Positions 15,705 to 23,908 of a stretch of 64,000 nt of DNA are shown here, piece by piece. Numbering within the stretch: position 1 is the stretch's first letter; every line of letters begins with the position of its first letter. The stretch spans positions 22,332-86,331 of the forward strand of contig CAJLRL010000010.1 of the NCBI GenBank assembly GCA_905209075.1, written 5' to 3'. Under the pieces are notes generated by a model. That model was not told where the DNA came from and searched no databases. It worked only from the letters and a program-made list of their open reading frames with translations. The DNA comes from an uncultured Lachnospiraceae bacterium. GTDB lineage: Bacteria > Bacillota > Clostridia > Lachnospirales > Lachnospiraceae. Both the position numbers and the translations under genes were made by a program.

Positions 15705-17036
15705 TTGGAGGAGACACTTATAAAGAGGATAATGCCTAACAGTCTTGAGGCAGAGCAGTCGGTCGTGGGATCGATGATCATGAGCAAGGATGCGATAGTA
15801 ACAGCTAGTGAGCTTTTGATAAAGGATGATTTTTATCATAAGCAGTACGGCATAATTTTTGACACAATGGTGGAGCTTTTTACGGAGGGAATGCCTGTAG
15901 ATCTTGTCACTCTGCAGAACCGCCTGAAAGAGAAGGATGTTCCGGCGGAGATACAGAGCCTTGATTTTGTCCGGAATCTTGTAACCTCGGTGCCGACATC
16001 GGCGAATATAAAATATTATGCAAACATAGTAAAAGAAAATGCCATAAAGAGAAAGCTGATCCGTGTAACAGAAGACATTGAAAACGAATGTTATGCCGGA
16101 AAAGAATCGCTTGAGAGTGTGCTTGATAAGACGGAGCATGATGTTTTTGAACTTTTGTCTACTAGACAGACGGGAGACTATGTCCCAATCAGGACAGTAG
16201 TAATGAACGCCCTTGAAAAAATAGAAAAAGCATCACAGCAGGAAGGAACGGTAACAGGAATCCCGACGGGATTTATCGACCTTGATTACAGAACAGCAGG
16301 ACTCCAGCCATCGGATCTGGTGCTTGTTGCAGCGCGTCCTTCTATGGGAAAAACAGCTTTTGTCCTTAATATAGCACAACATGTTGCATTTCATGCAAAT
16401 ATGTGCACTGCAATATTTTCTCTCGAGATGTCGAAAGAACAGCTGGTAAACCGTCTGTTCTCACTCGAATCAAAAGTAGATGCACAGGCACTCCGTACAG
16501 GAAGCCTTTCGGATGCAGACTGGGAAAAGCTTGTTGAAGGTGCCGGGATAATCGGAGATTCCGAGCTTATCATAGATGATACTCCCGGTATAAGTATTTC
16601 TGAGCTTAGGAGTAAATGCCGTAAATATAAGCTTGAACATGATCTTAAGCTTGTAATAATCGATTACCTTCAGTTGATGACAGGATCAGGAAGGGGAACA
16701 GAATCACGTCAGCAGGAAATATCTGATATTTCAAGATCACTGAAAGCATTGGCGAGAGAATTGTCTGTTCCGGTAGTCGCATTGTCGCAGCTTTCACGAG
16801 CAGTTGAGCAAAGACCGGATCACAGACCTATGCTTTCGGATCTTCGAGAATCGGGAGCGATCGAGCAGGATGCCGATGTGGTAATGTTCATATATCGTGA
16901 TGATTACTACAATAAGGACACTGAGCTTAAAGGAATTTCAGAAATTATCATAGCTAAGCAAAGAAACGGTCCTATCGGAACGGTAAACCTTGCATGGCTG
17001 CCGGAATACACGAAATTCGCAAATCTGGAACATTAA
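15705..17036 (+). CDS. dnaB: Replicative DNA helicase DnaB
   Basis: This hexameric helicase unwinds the replication fork. Of its 443 residues, the N-terminal domain (about 1-110: MPNSLEAEQSVVGSMI) binds primase. The RecA-like C-terminal domain has Walker A ARPSMGKTAF, Walker B LVIIDYLQLM, and the conserved LSQLSRAVEQRPDHRPMLSD and LRESGAIEQDAD. The start is TTG at 15705, with AGGAGG about nine bases upstream; no ATG fits the family N-terminus better. A terminator follows. Confidence 0.97.
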   Translation: MEETLIKRIMPNSLEAEQSVVGSMIMSKDAIVTASELLIKDDFYHKQYGIIFDTMVELFTEGMPVDLVTLQNRLKEKDVPAEIQSLDFVRNLVTSVPTSANIKYYANIVKENAIKRKLIRVTEDIENECYAGKESLESVLDKTEHDVFELLSTRQTGDYVPIRTVVMNALEKIEKASQQEGTVTGIPTGFIDLDYRTAGLQPSDLVLVAARPSMGKTAFVLNIAQHVAFHANMCTAIFSLEMSKEQLVNRLFSLESKVDAQALRTGSLSDADWEKLVEGAGIIGDSELIIDDTPGISISELRSKCRKYKLEHDLKLVIIDYLQLMTGSGRGTESRQQEISDISRSLKALARELSVPVVALSQLSRAVEQRPDHRPMLSDLRESGAIEQDADVVMFIYRDDYYNKDTELKGISEIIIAKQRNGPIGTVNLAWLPEYTKFANLEH

Positions 17037-17049
17037 TATACTTATTATG

Positions 17050-17098
17050 AAAAACCGTAAAGATGATGTTGTAAGCCAATATCCACTTTACGGTTTTT
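17050..17098 (+). terminator. Terminator of gdpP-rplI-dnaB
   Basis: AAAAACCGTAAAG (17050-17062) pairs perfectly with CTTTACGGTTTTT (17086-17098). Confidence 0.92.
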
Positions 17099-17132
17099 AT
17101 ATATATTGTCGAAATAATACGACTAAAAAGGT

Positions 17133-17161
17133 TTGAATGTGCGGATGATAAGAACTATAAT
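17133..17161 (+). promoter_or_regulatory. Promoter of the MerR-family gene
   Basis: TTGAAT (17133-17138), a 17-bp spacer and perfect TATAAT (17156-17161). Confidence 0.75.
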
Positions 17162-17221
17162 TTATATGAAACATAGTAACTGTTTATTACAGATACGGTA
17201 TATAAAAAGGAGGATGCCAGG

Positions 17222-17758
17222 TTGGAAAAGGTACGTTACATGATCTCTGATGCAGCAGCTGCTGTAAATGTAGAGACACATGTTTTACGTTACTGGGAAG
17301 ATGAACTCGGCCTTTTAGTTCCAAGAAACGAAATGGGACACCGATACTATACTAGAGAAAATATACAGGAATTTCAAAAGATCAAAGAATTGAAGGAAAA
17401 AGGATATCAGCTCCGTGCAATTAAAAGCATCCTTCATGGAGAAGGTGAGAGTATGCCAAACGTGTCACCGATGCGGACGCCGGAGGCAAGAATGGACGAA
17501 TTCAGGGAACTTATGGCGGGTATAGTGGGGAATGCGATTGCCCAGAATAATGAAGAACTGAGTATGCAGATAACAACAGAGGTACAGGAAAAAATATTAA
17601 AAGAGATAAACTATCTGATGAGAGAACAGGATAACCAGCAGGAAGAACGTTTCAAGAAGCTTGACAGTGCGATACGTGGAAATATAAGAAAAAAACCACT
17701 TCTTTTCAGGAAACATGAAAAAAAGGACAAGCTTAAGCCTGTACATATAGTAGAATAA
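17222..17758 (+). CDS. MerR-family transcriptional regulator
   Basis: The protein has 178 residues. Residues 4-70 form a MerR winged helix-turn-helix (MISDAAAAVNVETHVLRYWE, then GHRYYTRENIQEFQKIKELK). The remaining helical half ends in a basic tail (RKKPLLFRKHEKKDKLK). There are no cysteines suited to metal sensing, so the signal is unknown. The start is TTG at 17222, with AAAGGAGG eight bases upstream. It has its own promoter and terminator and is monocistronic. Confidence 0.9.
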   Translation: MEKVRYMISDAAAAVNVETHVLRYWEDELGLLVPRNEMGHRYYTRENIQEFQKIKELKEKGYQLRAIKSILHGEGESMPNVSPMRTPEARMDEFRELMAGIVGNAIAQNNEELSMQITTEVQEKILKEINYLMREQDNQQEERFKKLDSAIRGNIRKKPLLFRKHEKKDKLKPVHIVE

Positions 17759-17779
17759 AGAATATAAAAGACAATATAA

Positions 17780-17812
17780 AAAAGGCGACCACCTCTGAGG
17801 CGGCCGCTTTTT
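17780..17812. terminator. Convergent terminator between merR-type gene and ferredoxin
   Basis: AAAAGGCGACCACCTC and GAGGCGGCCGCTTTTT form an imperfect GC-rich hairpin flanked by A and T tracts. It can serve both genes. Confidence 0.7.
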
Positions 17813-17841
17813 AATTTACTTAGCGTTATGCATGGCTGAAA

Positions 17842-18012
17842 TTAGCCCTGGCTGATTGCTCCAGTTGGGCAAACACCAGCACATGTACCGCAATCAAGAC
17901 AAGAATCTGCATCGATTACGTACTGTGAATCTCCAGCAGAGATAGCTCCTACTGGGCACTCACCAGCACATGTACCACAGCTAACGCATGAATCAGAAAT
18001 TACGTATGCCAT
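17842..18012 (-). CDS. 2[4Fe-4S] ferredoxin
   Basis: This small protein (56 residues) carries low-potential electrons in fermentation. It begins MAYVISDSCVSCGTCAGECP. The first CxxCxxCxxxCP cluster motif is at about residues 9-20 and the second (CLDCGTCAGVCPTGAI) at about 38-53. AAGGAGGA precedes the ATG by six bases on the minus strand. A 14-bp iron-box-like palindrome lies 20 bp upstream of the start. Confidence 0.96.
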   Translation of the reverse strand: MAYVISDSCVSCGTCAGECPVGAISAGDSQYVIDADSCLDCGTCAGVCPTGAISQG

Positions 18013-18032
18013 AATGAAATCCTCCTTATAAA

Positions 18033-18046
18033 ATAATGATCATTAT
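18033..18046. promoter_or_regulatory. Fur/PerR-box-like palindrome in the ferredoxin leader
   Basis: ATAATGATCATTAT is a perfect 14-bp palindrome. On the ferredoxin strand it reads GGATAATGATCATTATTT, close to the known Fur box core GATAATGAT. Iron-responsive control is inferred. Confidence 0.45.
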
Positions 18047-18133
18047 CCGCCACCATTGGCTTAATCGAATTGTATTACAAATCATATCCTTTTTCAAGTA
18101 ATCATCACTTTGTTTTTAGTTTAGCACAATTTC

Positions 18134-18162
18134 TTGAAAAGTAGCACTTACTATTATATAAT
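18134..18162 (+). promoter_or_regulatory. Promoter of the sua5-upp-dcd gene group
   Basis: TTGAAA (18134-18139), a 17-bp spacer and TATAAT (18157-18162), 71 bp before the sua5 start. Confidence 0.7.
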
Positions 18163-18233
18163 AATAACAGTATGTGTGGATGAAAGATTATGATAAAACA
18201 GACCATACAGATATATATTGACAGAGGCAGAAC

Positions 18234-19289
18234 ATGGATACAGAAATAATAAAAATAAATAAAGACGATATAGACGAAAAACTGATGGAGCATGCAGGCG
18301 AGCTTATAGCAAAAGGCGAGCTTGTGGCTTTTCCTACAGAGACTGTATACGGACTGGGAGGGGATGCCCTGGATCCTGAAGCGTCAAGGAAGATTTATGC
18401 CGCAAAAGGCCGCCCGTCAGACAATCCTCTGATAGTACATATATCAGAATTTTCAGACCTTAAAAGAATTGCAAAAACGATCCCGCCCGAAGCAAAAAAA
18501 TTATCAGATGCATTCTGGCCGGGACCACTTACTATGATCCTTGAAAAAAGTGAGGCGGTTCCTGATGCGACGACCGGTGGAATGGATACTGTTGCGATAA
18601 GGATGCCGAATCATCCAGTGGCACTTGATCTTATCCGAAAAAGCGGATGTCTTATTGCAGCGCCAAGCGCGAATACGTCAGGACGTCCAAGTCCGACAGA
18701 GGCTTCACATGTAGCAGAGGATCTCTCAGGTAAAATAGCGATGATAGTTGATGGGGGACCGGTTGGAATCGGAATAGAGTCTACTATAATAGACTTGACA
18801 GAGTCTGTGCCTATGGTATTAAGACCGGGCTACATTACGCCAGATATGCTTTCAGATGTTCTGGGTGTAGAGGTGGTGATCGATCCGGGAATAATAGCAG
18901 CAGACGACACAAGAAAGCCAAAGGCTCCGGGCATGAAATACAAACATTATGCGCCAAAAGCAGATATGGTTATTGTTGACGGGCCAAAGGAAAAGGTTTT
19001 ACAGAAAATAAATTCACTTGTAATAGATAACAGACAAGAGGGAAAAAGGGTTGCAGTAATTGCAACAGAAGAGACAAAAGAAAGCTATGATGCGGATGTT
19101 GTGCTTTCGATGGGAAGCAGAAGAGATGAGGATTCCATTGCACAGCATTTGTATAAAATACTCAGAGAATGTGATGATCTGGATGTCGAAAAAATATTTT
19201 CAGAAAGTTTTTCTACACCGAGGATTGGGCAGGCTATAATGAACAGAATGCTTAAAGCAGCAGGACATCACGTGATCAATTTGGATTAA
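18234..19289 (+). CDS. L-threonylcarbamoyladenylate synthase (Sua5 type)
   Basis: The enzyme makes threonylcarbamoyl-AMP for the t6A37 modification of tRNAs that read ANN codons. The 351 residues hold the YrdC domain (about 15-205: AFPTETVYGLGGDAL, KGRPSDNPLIVHI, SANTSGRPSPT) and the Sua5 C-terminal domain (about 230-351), joined by a linker containing PGMKYKHYAP. The long, two-domain form is typical of Firmicutes. A phosphatase homologue follows 23 bp later. Confidence 0.95.
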   Translation: MDTEIIKINKDDIDEKLMEHAGELIAKGELVAFPTETVYGLGGDALDPEASRKIYAAKGRPSDNPLIVHISEFSDLKRIAKTIPPEAKKLSDAFWPGPLTMILEKSEAVPDATTGGMDTVAIRMPNHPVALDLIRKSGCLIAAPSANTSGRPSPTEASHVAEDLSGKIAMIVDGGPVGIGIESTIIDLTESVPMVLRPGYITPDMLSDVLGVEVVIDPGIIAADDTRKPKAPGMKYKHYAPKADMVIVDGPKEKVLQKINSLVIDNRQEGKRVAVIATEETKESYDADVVLSMGSRRDEDSIAQHLYKILRECDDLDVEKIFSESFSTPRIGQAIMNRMLKAAGHHVINLD

Positions 19290-19312
19290 GAGCTAAAATT
19301 GGGAGGCAGAAA

Positions 19313-19819
19313 ATGAATCCATATGACAAAATAATTTTTGTTGCACAATCAGGTACATGCAGGGAACAGATGGCAAAGCAGATAATGCTTGATTTCCCAT
19401 TAAGGAACCCGGCAGAGATTGAGGCAAAGGGTCTTGTGGTGCAGTTTCCGGAGCCGATAAACCAAAAGGCGGAAGCAGTACTTATAAGCAATGGAATATC
19501 TACAGAAGGGCTGGTATCAAGCCAGCTTGAAGAAGAAGATATTACAGACAGAACATTGATTTTTACGATGGAAGCCGTTCATCGTGAAAAAATACTTGAA
19601 AATTTCAAAAACGTATCACCTGAGCAGGTATTTGTGTTATCACAATTTGTTGGGGACGAATTGGAAATACTGGATCCATATGGTGGGGCACTGCCTAATT
19701 ATGGATTATGTTATGAGAGTCTCAGGGCGACGATCAAAAAACTTGTAAAAATATTAAATGAAGGAGAAATGGTAAATGGGCAAGGTAGTAGTAATGGATC
19801 ACCCGCTGATCCAGCATAA
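19313..19819 (+). CDS. Low-molecular-weight phosphotyrosine phosphatase-like protein without nucleophile
   Basis: The 168-residue protein has the LMW-PTP fold pattern: an N-terminal P-loop region, FTMEAVHREKI in the middle, and LDPYGGALPNYGLCYESL carrying the general-acid Asp. In active enzymes the loop reads C-x-G-N-x-C-R. Here it reads AQSGTCR, so the catalytic Cys is Ala11 while Arg17 remains. It is therefore probably not a phosphatase and may act in binding or regulation. GGGAGG precedes the ATG by seven bases. The last 44 bp overlap the upp start. Confidence 0.8.
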   Translation: MNPYDKIIFVAQSGTCREQMAKQIMLDFPLRNPAEIEAKGLVVQFPEPINQKAEAVLISNGISTEGLVSSQLEEEDITDRTLIFTMEAVHREKILENFKNVSPEQVFVLSQFVGDELEILDPYGGALPNYGLCYESLRATIKKLVKILNEGEMVNGQGSSNGSPADPA

Positions 19820-20405
19820 GATCGGTATAATGAGGAGAGTGGATACAGGTTCAAAAGACTTCCGTACATTAGTAAGCGAGGTAGCGATGCTTGAATGTTA
19901 CGAGGCAACAAGAAATCTGGAATTATCTGACGTTGAGATAGATACACCTATCTGTAAGACCACCGTAAAAGAACTAAAAGGCAAAAAGCTCGCAGTAGTT
20001 CCTATTCTCAGGGCAGGGCTTGGAATGGTAGACGGAATGCTTGAAATGATTCCGGCTGCAAAGGTTGGACATATCGGAATGTACAGGGATCCAAAGACAG
20101 CTGAACCGGTAGAATATTATTGTAAATTGCCGGCTGATTGTGCAAACAGGGAAGTTTTTGTTGTAGATCCAATGCTTGCAACAGGAGGTTCTGCAGTTGC
20201 AGCACTTGACCTTTTAAAACAAAAGGGCGTAAAAAATATACATTTTATGTGTATAATAGCTGCTCCGGAAGGTGTAAAAAAGCTTACAGAGGCACACCCG
20301 GATGTAGATCTTTATATAGGTGCATTAGATGATCATCTCAATGAGAAAAAATACATTGTTCCGGGACTCGGAGATGCCGGGGATAGGATTTTCGGAACAA
20401 AATAG
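19776..20405 (+). CDS. upp: Uracil phosphoribosyltransferase
   Basis: The enzyme salvages uracil with PRPP to UMP. The 209 residues match the family length. The sequence shows the N-terminal MDHPLIQHKIGIMR, the PRPP-binding loop VFVVDPMLATGGSAVAAL (about 126-143) and the C-terminal PGLGDAGDRIFGT. AAGGAG lies nine bases upstream of the ATG, inside the preceding frame, so the 44-bp overlap is probably real. Confidence 0.97.
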   Translation: MGKVVVMDHPLIQHKIGIMRRVDTGSKDFRTLVSEVAMLECYEATRNLELSDVEIDTPICKTTVKELKGKKLAVVPILRAGLGMVDGMLEMIPAAKVGHIGMYRDPKTAEPVEYYCKLPADCANREVFVVDPMLATGGSAVAALDLLKQKGVKNIHFMCIIAAPEGVKKLTEAHPDVDLYIGALDDHLNEKKYIVPGLGDAGDRIFGTK

Positions 20406-20416
20406 GAGGCGGTATC

Positions 20417-20902
20417 ATGAGTACTTCGACAAAGAGACAGGATTATATTACATGGGATGAGTACTTCATGGGAGTTGCAATGCTGTCTGGCATGCGTTCA
20501 AAAGATCCAAACACACAGGTCGGAGCCTGCATAGTAAGTCCTGAACATAAGATTTTATCGATGGGATACAATGGATTTCCTCTTGGATGTTCGGATGATG
20601 AATTTACATGGTCGCGCGAGGGTGAGGATAACAAATATTATTATTCGACGCACAGTGAATTAAATGCGATCCTCAACTACAGAGGAGGCAGCCTTGAGGG
20701 TGCAACGATTTATGTGACATTGTTTCCATGCAATGAATGTGCCAAGGCAATAATCCAGACGGGCATCAGGGAAGTTGTATATGACAGCGATAAATACGAG
20801 CATACACAAAGTGTTATAGCATCAAAGAAAATGCTTAAAGCGGCAGGCGTTACGCTCCGCAGATACGAGCATACTGATCGCATGATACACTTAAAATTAT
20901 AG
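20417..20902 (+). CDS. Deoxycytidylate (dCMP) deaminase, ComEB-type
   Basis: The enzyme converts dCMP to dUMP for thymidylate synthesis, which fits with upp next door. The zinc deaminase motifs are HSELNAI (His ligand and catalytic Glu) and PCNECAKAII (the two Cys ligands), with the family's DPNTQVGACI near residue 35. Length (161 residues) is typical. GGAGGCGG lies upstream, and a UUCG-capped terminator follows. Confidence 0.94.
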   Translation: MSTSTKRQDYITWDEYFMGVAMLSGMRSKDPNTQVGACIVSPEHKILSMGYNGFPLGCSDDEFTWSREGEDNKYYYSTHSELNAILNYRGGSLEGATIYVTLFPCNECAKAIIQTGIREVVYDSDKYEHTQSVIASKKMLKAAGVTLRRYEHTDRMIHLKL

Positions 20903-20914
20903 CTTGAGATCAAA

Positions 20915-20945
20915 AGAGAAAAAGCTTCGGCTTTTTCTCTTTTTT
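20915..20945 (+). terminator. UUCG-loop terminator after dCMP deaminase
   Basis: AGAGAAAAAGC-TTCG-GCTTTTTCTCT (20915-20940) is a perfect 11-bp stem with a stable tetraloop, followed by TTTTT. Confidence 0.95.
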
Positions 20946-20946
20946 G

Positions 20947-20974
20947 TAGACAAAAATAGCAAAAATGGTATAAT
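20947..20974 (+). promoter_or_regulatory. Extended -10 promoter of the ATP synthase operon
   Basis: TAGACA (20947-20952), a 16-bp spacer and TGGTATAAT with TATAAT at 20969-20974. The expected transcription start, 6-8 bases after the -10 box, falls on or next to the atpZ ATG at 20982. Confidence 0.75.
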
Positions 20975-20981
20975 AGTTTAT

Positions 20982-21236
20982 ATGAAAAAGAATAATAATA
21001 AACAGATATTTGATGCGCTTATCATGGTATTTCAATTTGGGATAAATATGATAGTGCCGATATTTATTTGTACTTTGCTTGGTGTATGGATTGGTAAAAA
21101 GACCGGCATGGACTGGATAACAGTTCCATTATTTTTTTTAGGGGCTTTAGCCGGTGCCAATAATATATACAGGATGGCGAAGAAGCTAATAGACTTAGAC
21201 GAGAAGGATAAGGGTAATGCTAAGAAGGATAAATGA
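20982..21236 (+). CDS. atpZ: AtpZ/AtpI-family accessory protein of the ATP synthase
   Basis: The protein has 84 residues with two membrane helices (about 10-35 and 43-63) separated by the short GKKTG turn, the pattern of AtpZ, which helps assembly or ion loading of the F0 part. ATG 20982 has no Shine-Dalgarno sequence, and the promoter places the transcript start at that codon, so the message appears leaderless. A longer frame back to 20904 would run through the promoter and the upstream terminator and is not credible. It overlaps the next gene by 20 bp. Confidence 0.85.
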   Translation: MKKNNNKQIFDALIMVFQFGINMIVPIFICTLLGVWIGKKTGMDWITVPLFFLGALAGANNIYRMAKKLIDLDEKDKGNAKKDK

Positions 21237-21642
21237 TGCATTGCCGGGGTTAGTAGCAGGTATTATATTGTATGGGATTATTATACAGATTACAGGGGTG
21301 TGGTTTGTAGAGGACAGATTATCATATTCTATAGGATTATGGTATGGGATTACAATAGCAATAGGTATGGCAATTAACCTGGCAAAGGTGATATTTGATT
21401 CCGTTACGATATACGGAGAAGAGAATGCCAATCGCAGAATTATCATGAAATCAGTAATGCGTTATGCTGTCGTGGTAATTCTGTTTTTTATATTGGGCTA
21501 TTTTAAATTTGGCAGTTTGTATACAGCACTTATTGGAATTCTTGGGTTGAAGGTATCAGCATATGTTCAGCCGTTGTTTCAAAAGATTGCTGGCAAATTA
21601 TCAGGGCGAAGTGATGCAGCCCCTGATGGAGAAGGCAAATAG
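21217..21642 (+). CDS. atpI: ATP synthase subunit I-like membrane protein
   Basis: The protein has 141 residues with four hydrophobic helices (about 8-28, 38-60, 78-95 and 100-118) and a short charged tail. Its position between atpZ and atpB identifies it as the AtpI-like assembly factor for the c-ring; the sequence itself is weakly conserved in this family. Its start lies inside atpZ, suggesting translational coupling. Confidence 0.78.
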   Translation: MLRRINDALPGLVAGIILYGIIIQITGVWFVEDRLSYSIGLWYGITIAIGMAINLAKVIFDSVTIYGEENANRRIIMKSVMRYAVVVILFFILGYFKFGSLYTALIGILGLKVSAYVQPLFQKIAGKLSGRSDAAPDGEGK

Positions 21643-21679
21643 CAGATAATAACTAAATAATGTACAAGGAGGTGATAAT

Positions 21680-22417
21680 GTGAATCAGGCGATTTTGCTG
21701 GAAAGCAACGCAGATAATATCGATTTTATGATTCATGGTATCTTTTCCATAGAGATATTCGGACAGGAGGTCTGGATCACAACGTCTCATGCCTGCATAC
21801 TTATAGTCATGGCACTTATGGTCATTTTTGCAATTGCAGCAAACAGAAAGTTAAAAAAGGCAAAGACAGTTCCGGATGGTTTTCAGAATATCATAGAACT
21901 CATAGTGGAAAAGCTTGACGGAATGGTGGAAAGTACCATGGGAAAATGGGCTCCGAGATTCGTAAACTATATCAGTACTATTTTTATTTTCATACTGATG
22001 AGTAATATCTCAGGTCTGTTTGGCCTCAGACCGCCTACAGCAGACTATGGAACCACACTTGCACTGGCGCTTATTACGTTTTGCATGATCAGATTCAATA
22101 AGGCTAAGCATCAAAGTGCAAAAGATATCTGGACAGGAATGTGCTCACCACTTCCACCATGGCTGCCTATATGGGCACCGATAAACATTATCAGTGAAAT
22201 TGCAGTTCCGATATCTTTGTCATTGCGTTTGTTTGCAAACGTGCTTTCAGGAACTGTTATTATGGCACTGGTATATGGTCTGCTCAGATTTATAGCTATA
22301 GCATGGCCATCAGTATTACACGTATACTTTGATCTGTTTTCAGGGGCAATTCAGACGTATGTATTCTGTATGCTCACAATGACATATGTTACACAGGCTT
22401 GTGAGACAGATGAATAA
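21680..22417 (+). CDS. atpB: ATP synthase F0 subunit a
   Basis: This membrane stator protein (245 residues) forms the two ion half-channels. The essential Arg lies in ISLSLRLFANVLSGT (about residue 178), and the helix ending FDLFSGAIQTYVFCMLTMTYV is the last of the family pattern. The start is GTG at 21680 behind AAGGAGGTGA. Confidence 0.95.
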   Translation: MNQAILLESNADNIDFMIHGIFSIEIFGQEVWITTSHACILIVMALMVIFAIAANRKLKKAKTVPDGFQNIIELIVEKLDGMVESTMGKWAPRFVNYISTIFIFILMSNISGLFGLRPPTADYGTTLALALITFCMIRFNKAKHQSAKDIWTGMCSPLPPWLPIWAPINIISEIAVPISLSLRLFANVLSGTVIMALVYGLLRFIAIAWPSVLHVYFDLFSGAIQTYVFCMLTMTYVTQACETDE

Positions 22418-22503
22418 CACATCTACAAGGATGAAAGATATTTAATGTATTTAATAACTGTTTTATGATATAGACAGTTATGTATTTTAAGGAGGATTCA
22501 ATT

Positions 22504-22758
22504 ATGGATATCAACGGACAGGATTTAATCAGGGCATGTTCAGCAATAGGTGCAGGTTTAGCGGTAATCGCAGGTATCGGACCTGGTGTTGGACAGGGTA
22601 TCGCAGCAGGACACGGAGCAGCGGCAGTAGGACGTAATCCGGGAGCAAGAGGACAGATCATGTCTACTATGCTTTTAGGACAGGCAGTTGCAGAGACAAC
22701 AGGTCTTTACGGACTTGTTGTTGCGTTACTTTTACTCTTCGTACATCCGCTTGGATAA
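22504..22758 (+). CDS. atpE: ATP synthase F0 subunit c with sodium-binding signature
   Basis: This 84-residue proteolipid forms the rotor ring. It has two membrane helices joined by the polar loop GRNPGARGQ. Gln31, Val62, Glu64, Thr65, Thr66 and Tyr69 (in GPGVGQG and AVAETTGLYG) line up with Q32, V63, E65, S66, T67 and Y70 of the Na+-translocating Ilyobacter tartaricus subunit. The enzyme is therefore predicted to use sodium. ATG 22504 has AAGGAGG eight bases upstream; an earlier in-frame ATG at 22480 lacks one. Confidence 0.95.
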   Translation: MDINGQDLIRACSAIGAGLAVIAGIGPGVGQGIAAGHGAAAVGRNPGARGQIMSTMLLGQAVAETTGLYGLVVALLLLFVHPLG

Positions 22759-22826
22759 TATTAGGATTAGATATTTTGTGCACTTTAAAGGCGCAGCAGA
22801 AAATCCTACAGAAAGGAGAGTAGAAA

Positions 22827-23354
22827 GTGTTAGCAGAATATTCATTTTTGTTCAATTTGGATGCCCAGCTGCTATTTGACACAGCTTTACTTGCGATTGC
22901 GGTATTTTTCTTATTTATGCTGATGTCGTATCTGCTTTTTGACCCGGCAAGGAAACTTTTAAAGGATCGTCAGGAAAAGATTGAAAATGATATTGATACA
23001 GCAAGATCAGATAAGGAAAAGGCTCAGGCTCTTAAGGCAGAGTACGAGGAAAAACTTAAGAACGTAGACAAAGAAGCTGAACTGATTTTGTCAGAGGCAA
23101 GGCAGAAGGCACTTAAAAATCAGAATAAAATTGTTGATGATGCAAAAGAAGAAGCTTCACGCATCATAAAAAGAGCGCAGGAAGAAGCCGAGCTTGAGAA
23201 AAAACATGCTATGGATGATGTAAAACAGGAGATGATACAGATAGCATCTCTTATGGCTTCAAAGGTTGTTGCTGCCTCAATCAATACACAGATCCAGGAT
23301 ACACTTGTTGAAGAGACACTTAAAGAGATTGGAGAATCAACATGGCAAAGCTAG
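22827..23354 (+). CDS. atpF: ATP synthase F0 subunit b
   Basis: The 175-residue peripheral stalk protein has one N-terminal membrane helix (about 12-36) and a long charged coiled coil. The start is GTG at 22827 behind GAAAGGAGAG. It overlaps atpH by 13 bp. Confidence 0.94.
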   Translation: MLAEYSFLFNLDAQLLFDTALLAIAVFFLFMLMSYLLFDPARKLLKDRQEKIENDIDTARSDKEKAQALKAEYEEKLKNVDKEAELILSEARQKALKNQNKIVDDAKEEASRIIKRAQEEAELEKKHAMDDVKQEMIQIASLMASKVVAASINTQIQDTLVEETLKEIGESTWQS

Positions 23355-23908
23355 TATCAAAAACATATGGTGATGCATTGTTTGAGCTGGCCCTTGAGGA
23401 AGGAAAACTGGATTTGCTGGCAGATGAGGTAAAGGCAGTATCAGAAATCATCTCAGATAATGGGGATCTGACCAAACTTATGAATCATCCGCAGATAGAT
23501 AAAGAAGAAAAAGTCAAAATCATTGAAAACATCTTCAAAAACAGGATATCAGATGAACTTTTAGGACTTATGGTAATGATCATCGAGAAAAATCATTACA
23601 AACATCTGGTATCGGTATTTGATCATTTTACAGAATGTGTCAAGGAGTATAAGAACATAGGTACTGCATATATAACATCTGCTGTAGAACTATCAGATGA
23701 ACAAAAGCAGGCAATTGAAAAGAGACTTCTGGACACAACCAGATATGTAGAAATTGAAATGAAATTTGATGTGGATGCCGCACTTATTGGCGGTATGAAA
23801 ATCAGGATCGGAGACAGAGTAGTAGATTCAAGTGTAAAGACAAAACTTGAAAATCTGACCCGAGAACTTACAAAAATACAATTGAAAGTAGGTGAATGCG
23901 CTCCATGA
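23342..23908 (+). CDS. atpH: ATP synthase F1 subunit delta
   Basis: The 188-residue soluble stalk protein has the family's N-terminal six-helix domain (VSKTYGDALFELALEEGKL) and the C-terminal GGMKIRIGDRVVDSSVKTKL signature. It overlaps atpF at its start, and its TGA overlaps the atpA ATG. Confidence 0.95.
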   Translation: MAKLVSKTYGDALFELALEEGKLDLLADEVKAVSEIISDNGDLTKLMNHPQIDKEEKVKIIENIFKNRISDELLGLMVMIIEKNHYKHLVSVFDHFTECVKEYKNIGTAYITSAVELSDEQKQAIEKRLLDTTRYVEIEMKFDVDAALIGGMKIRIGDRVVDSSVKTKLENLTRELTKIQLKVGECAP

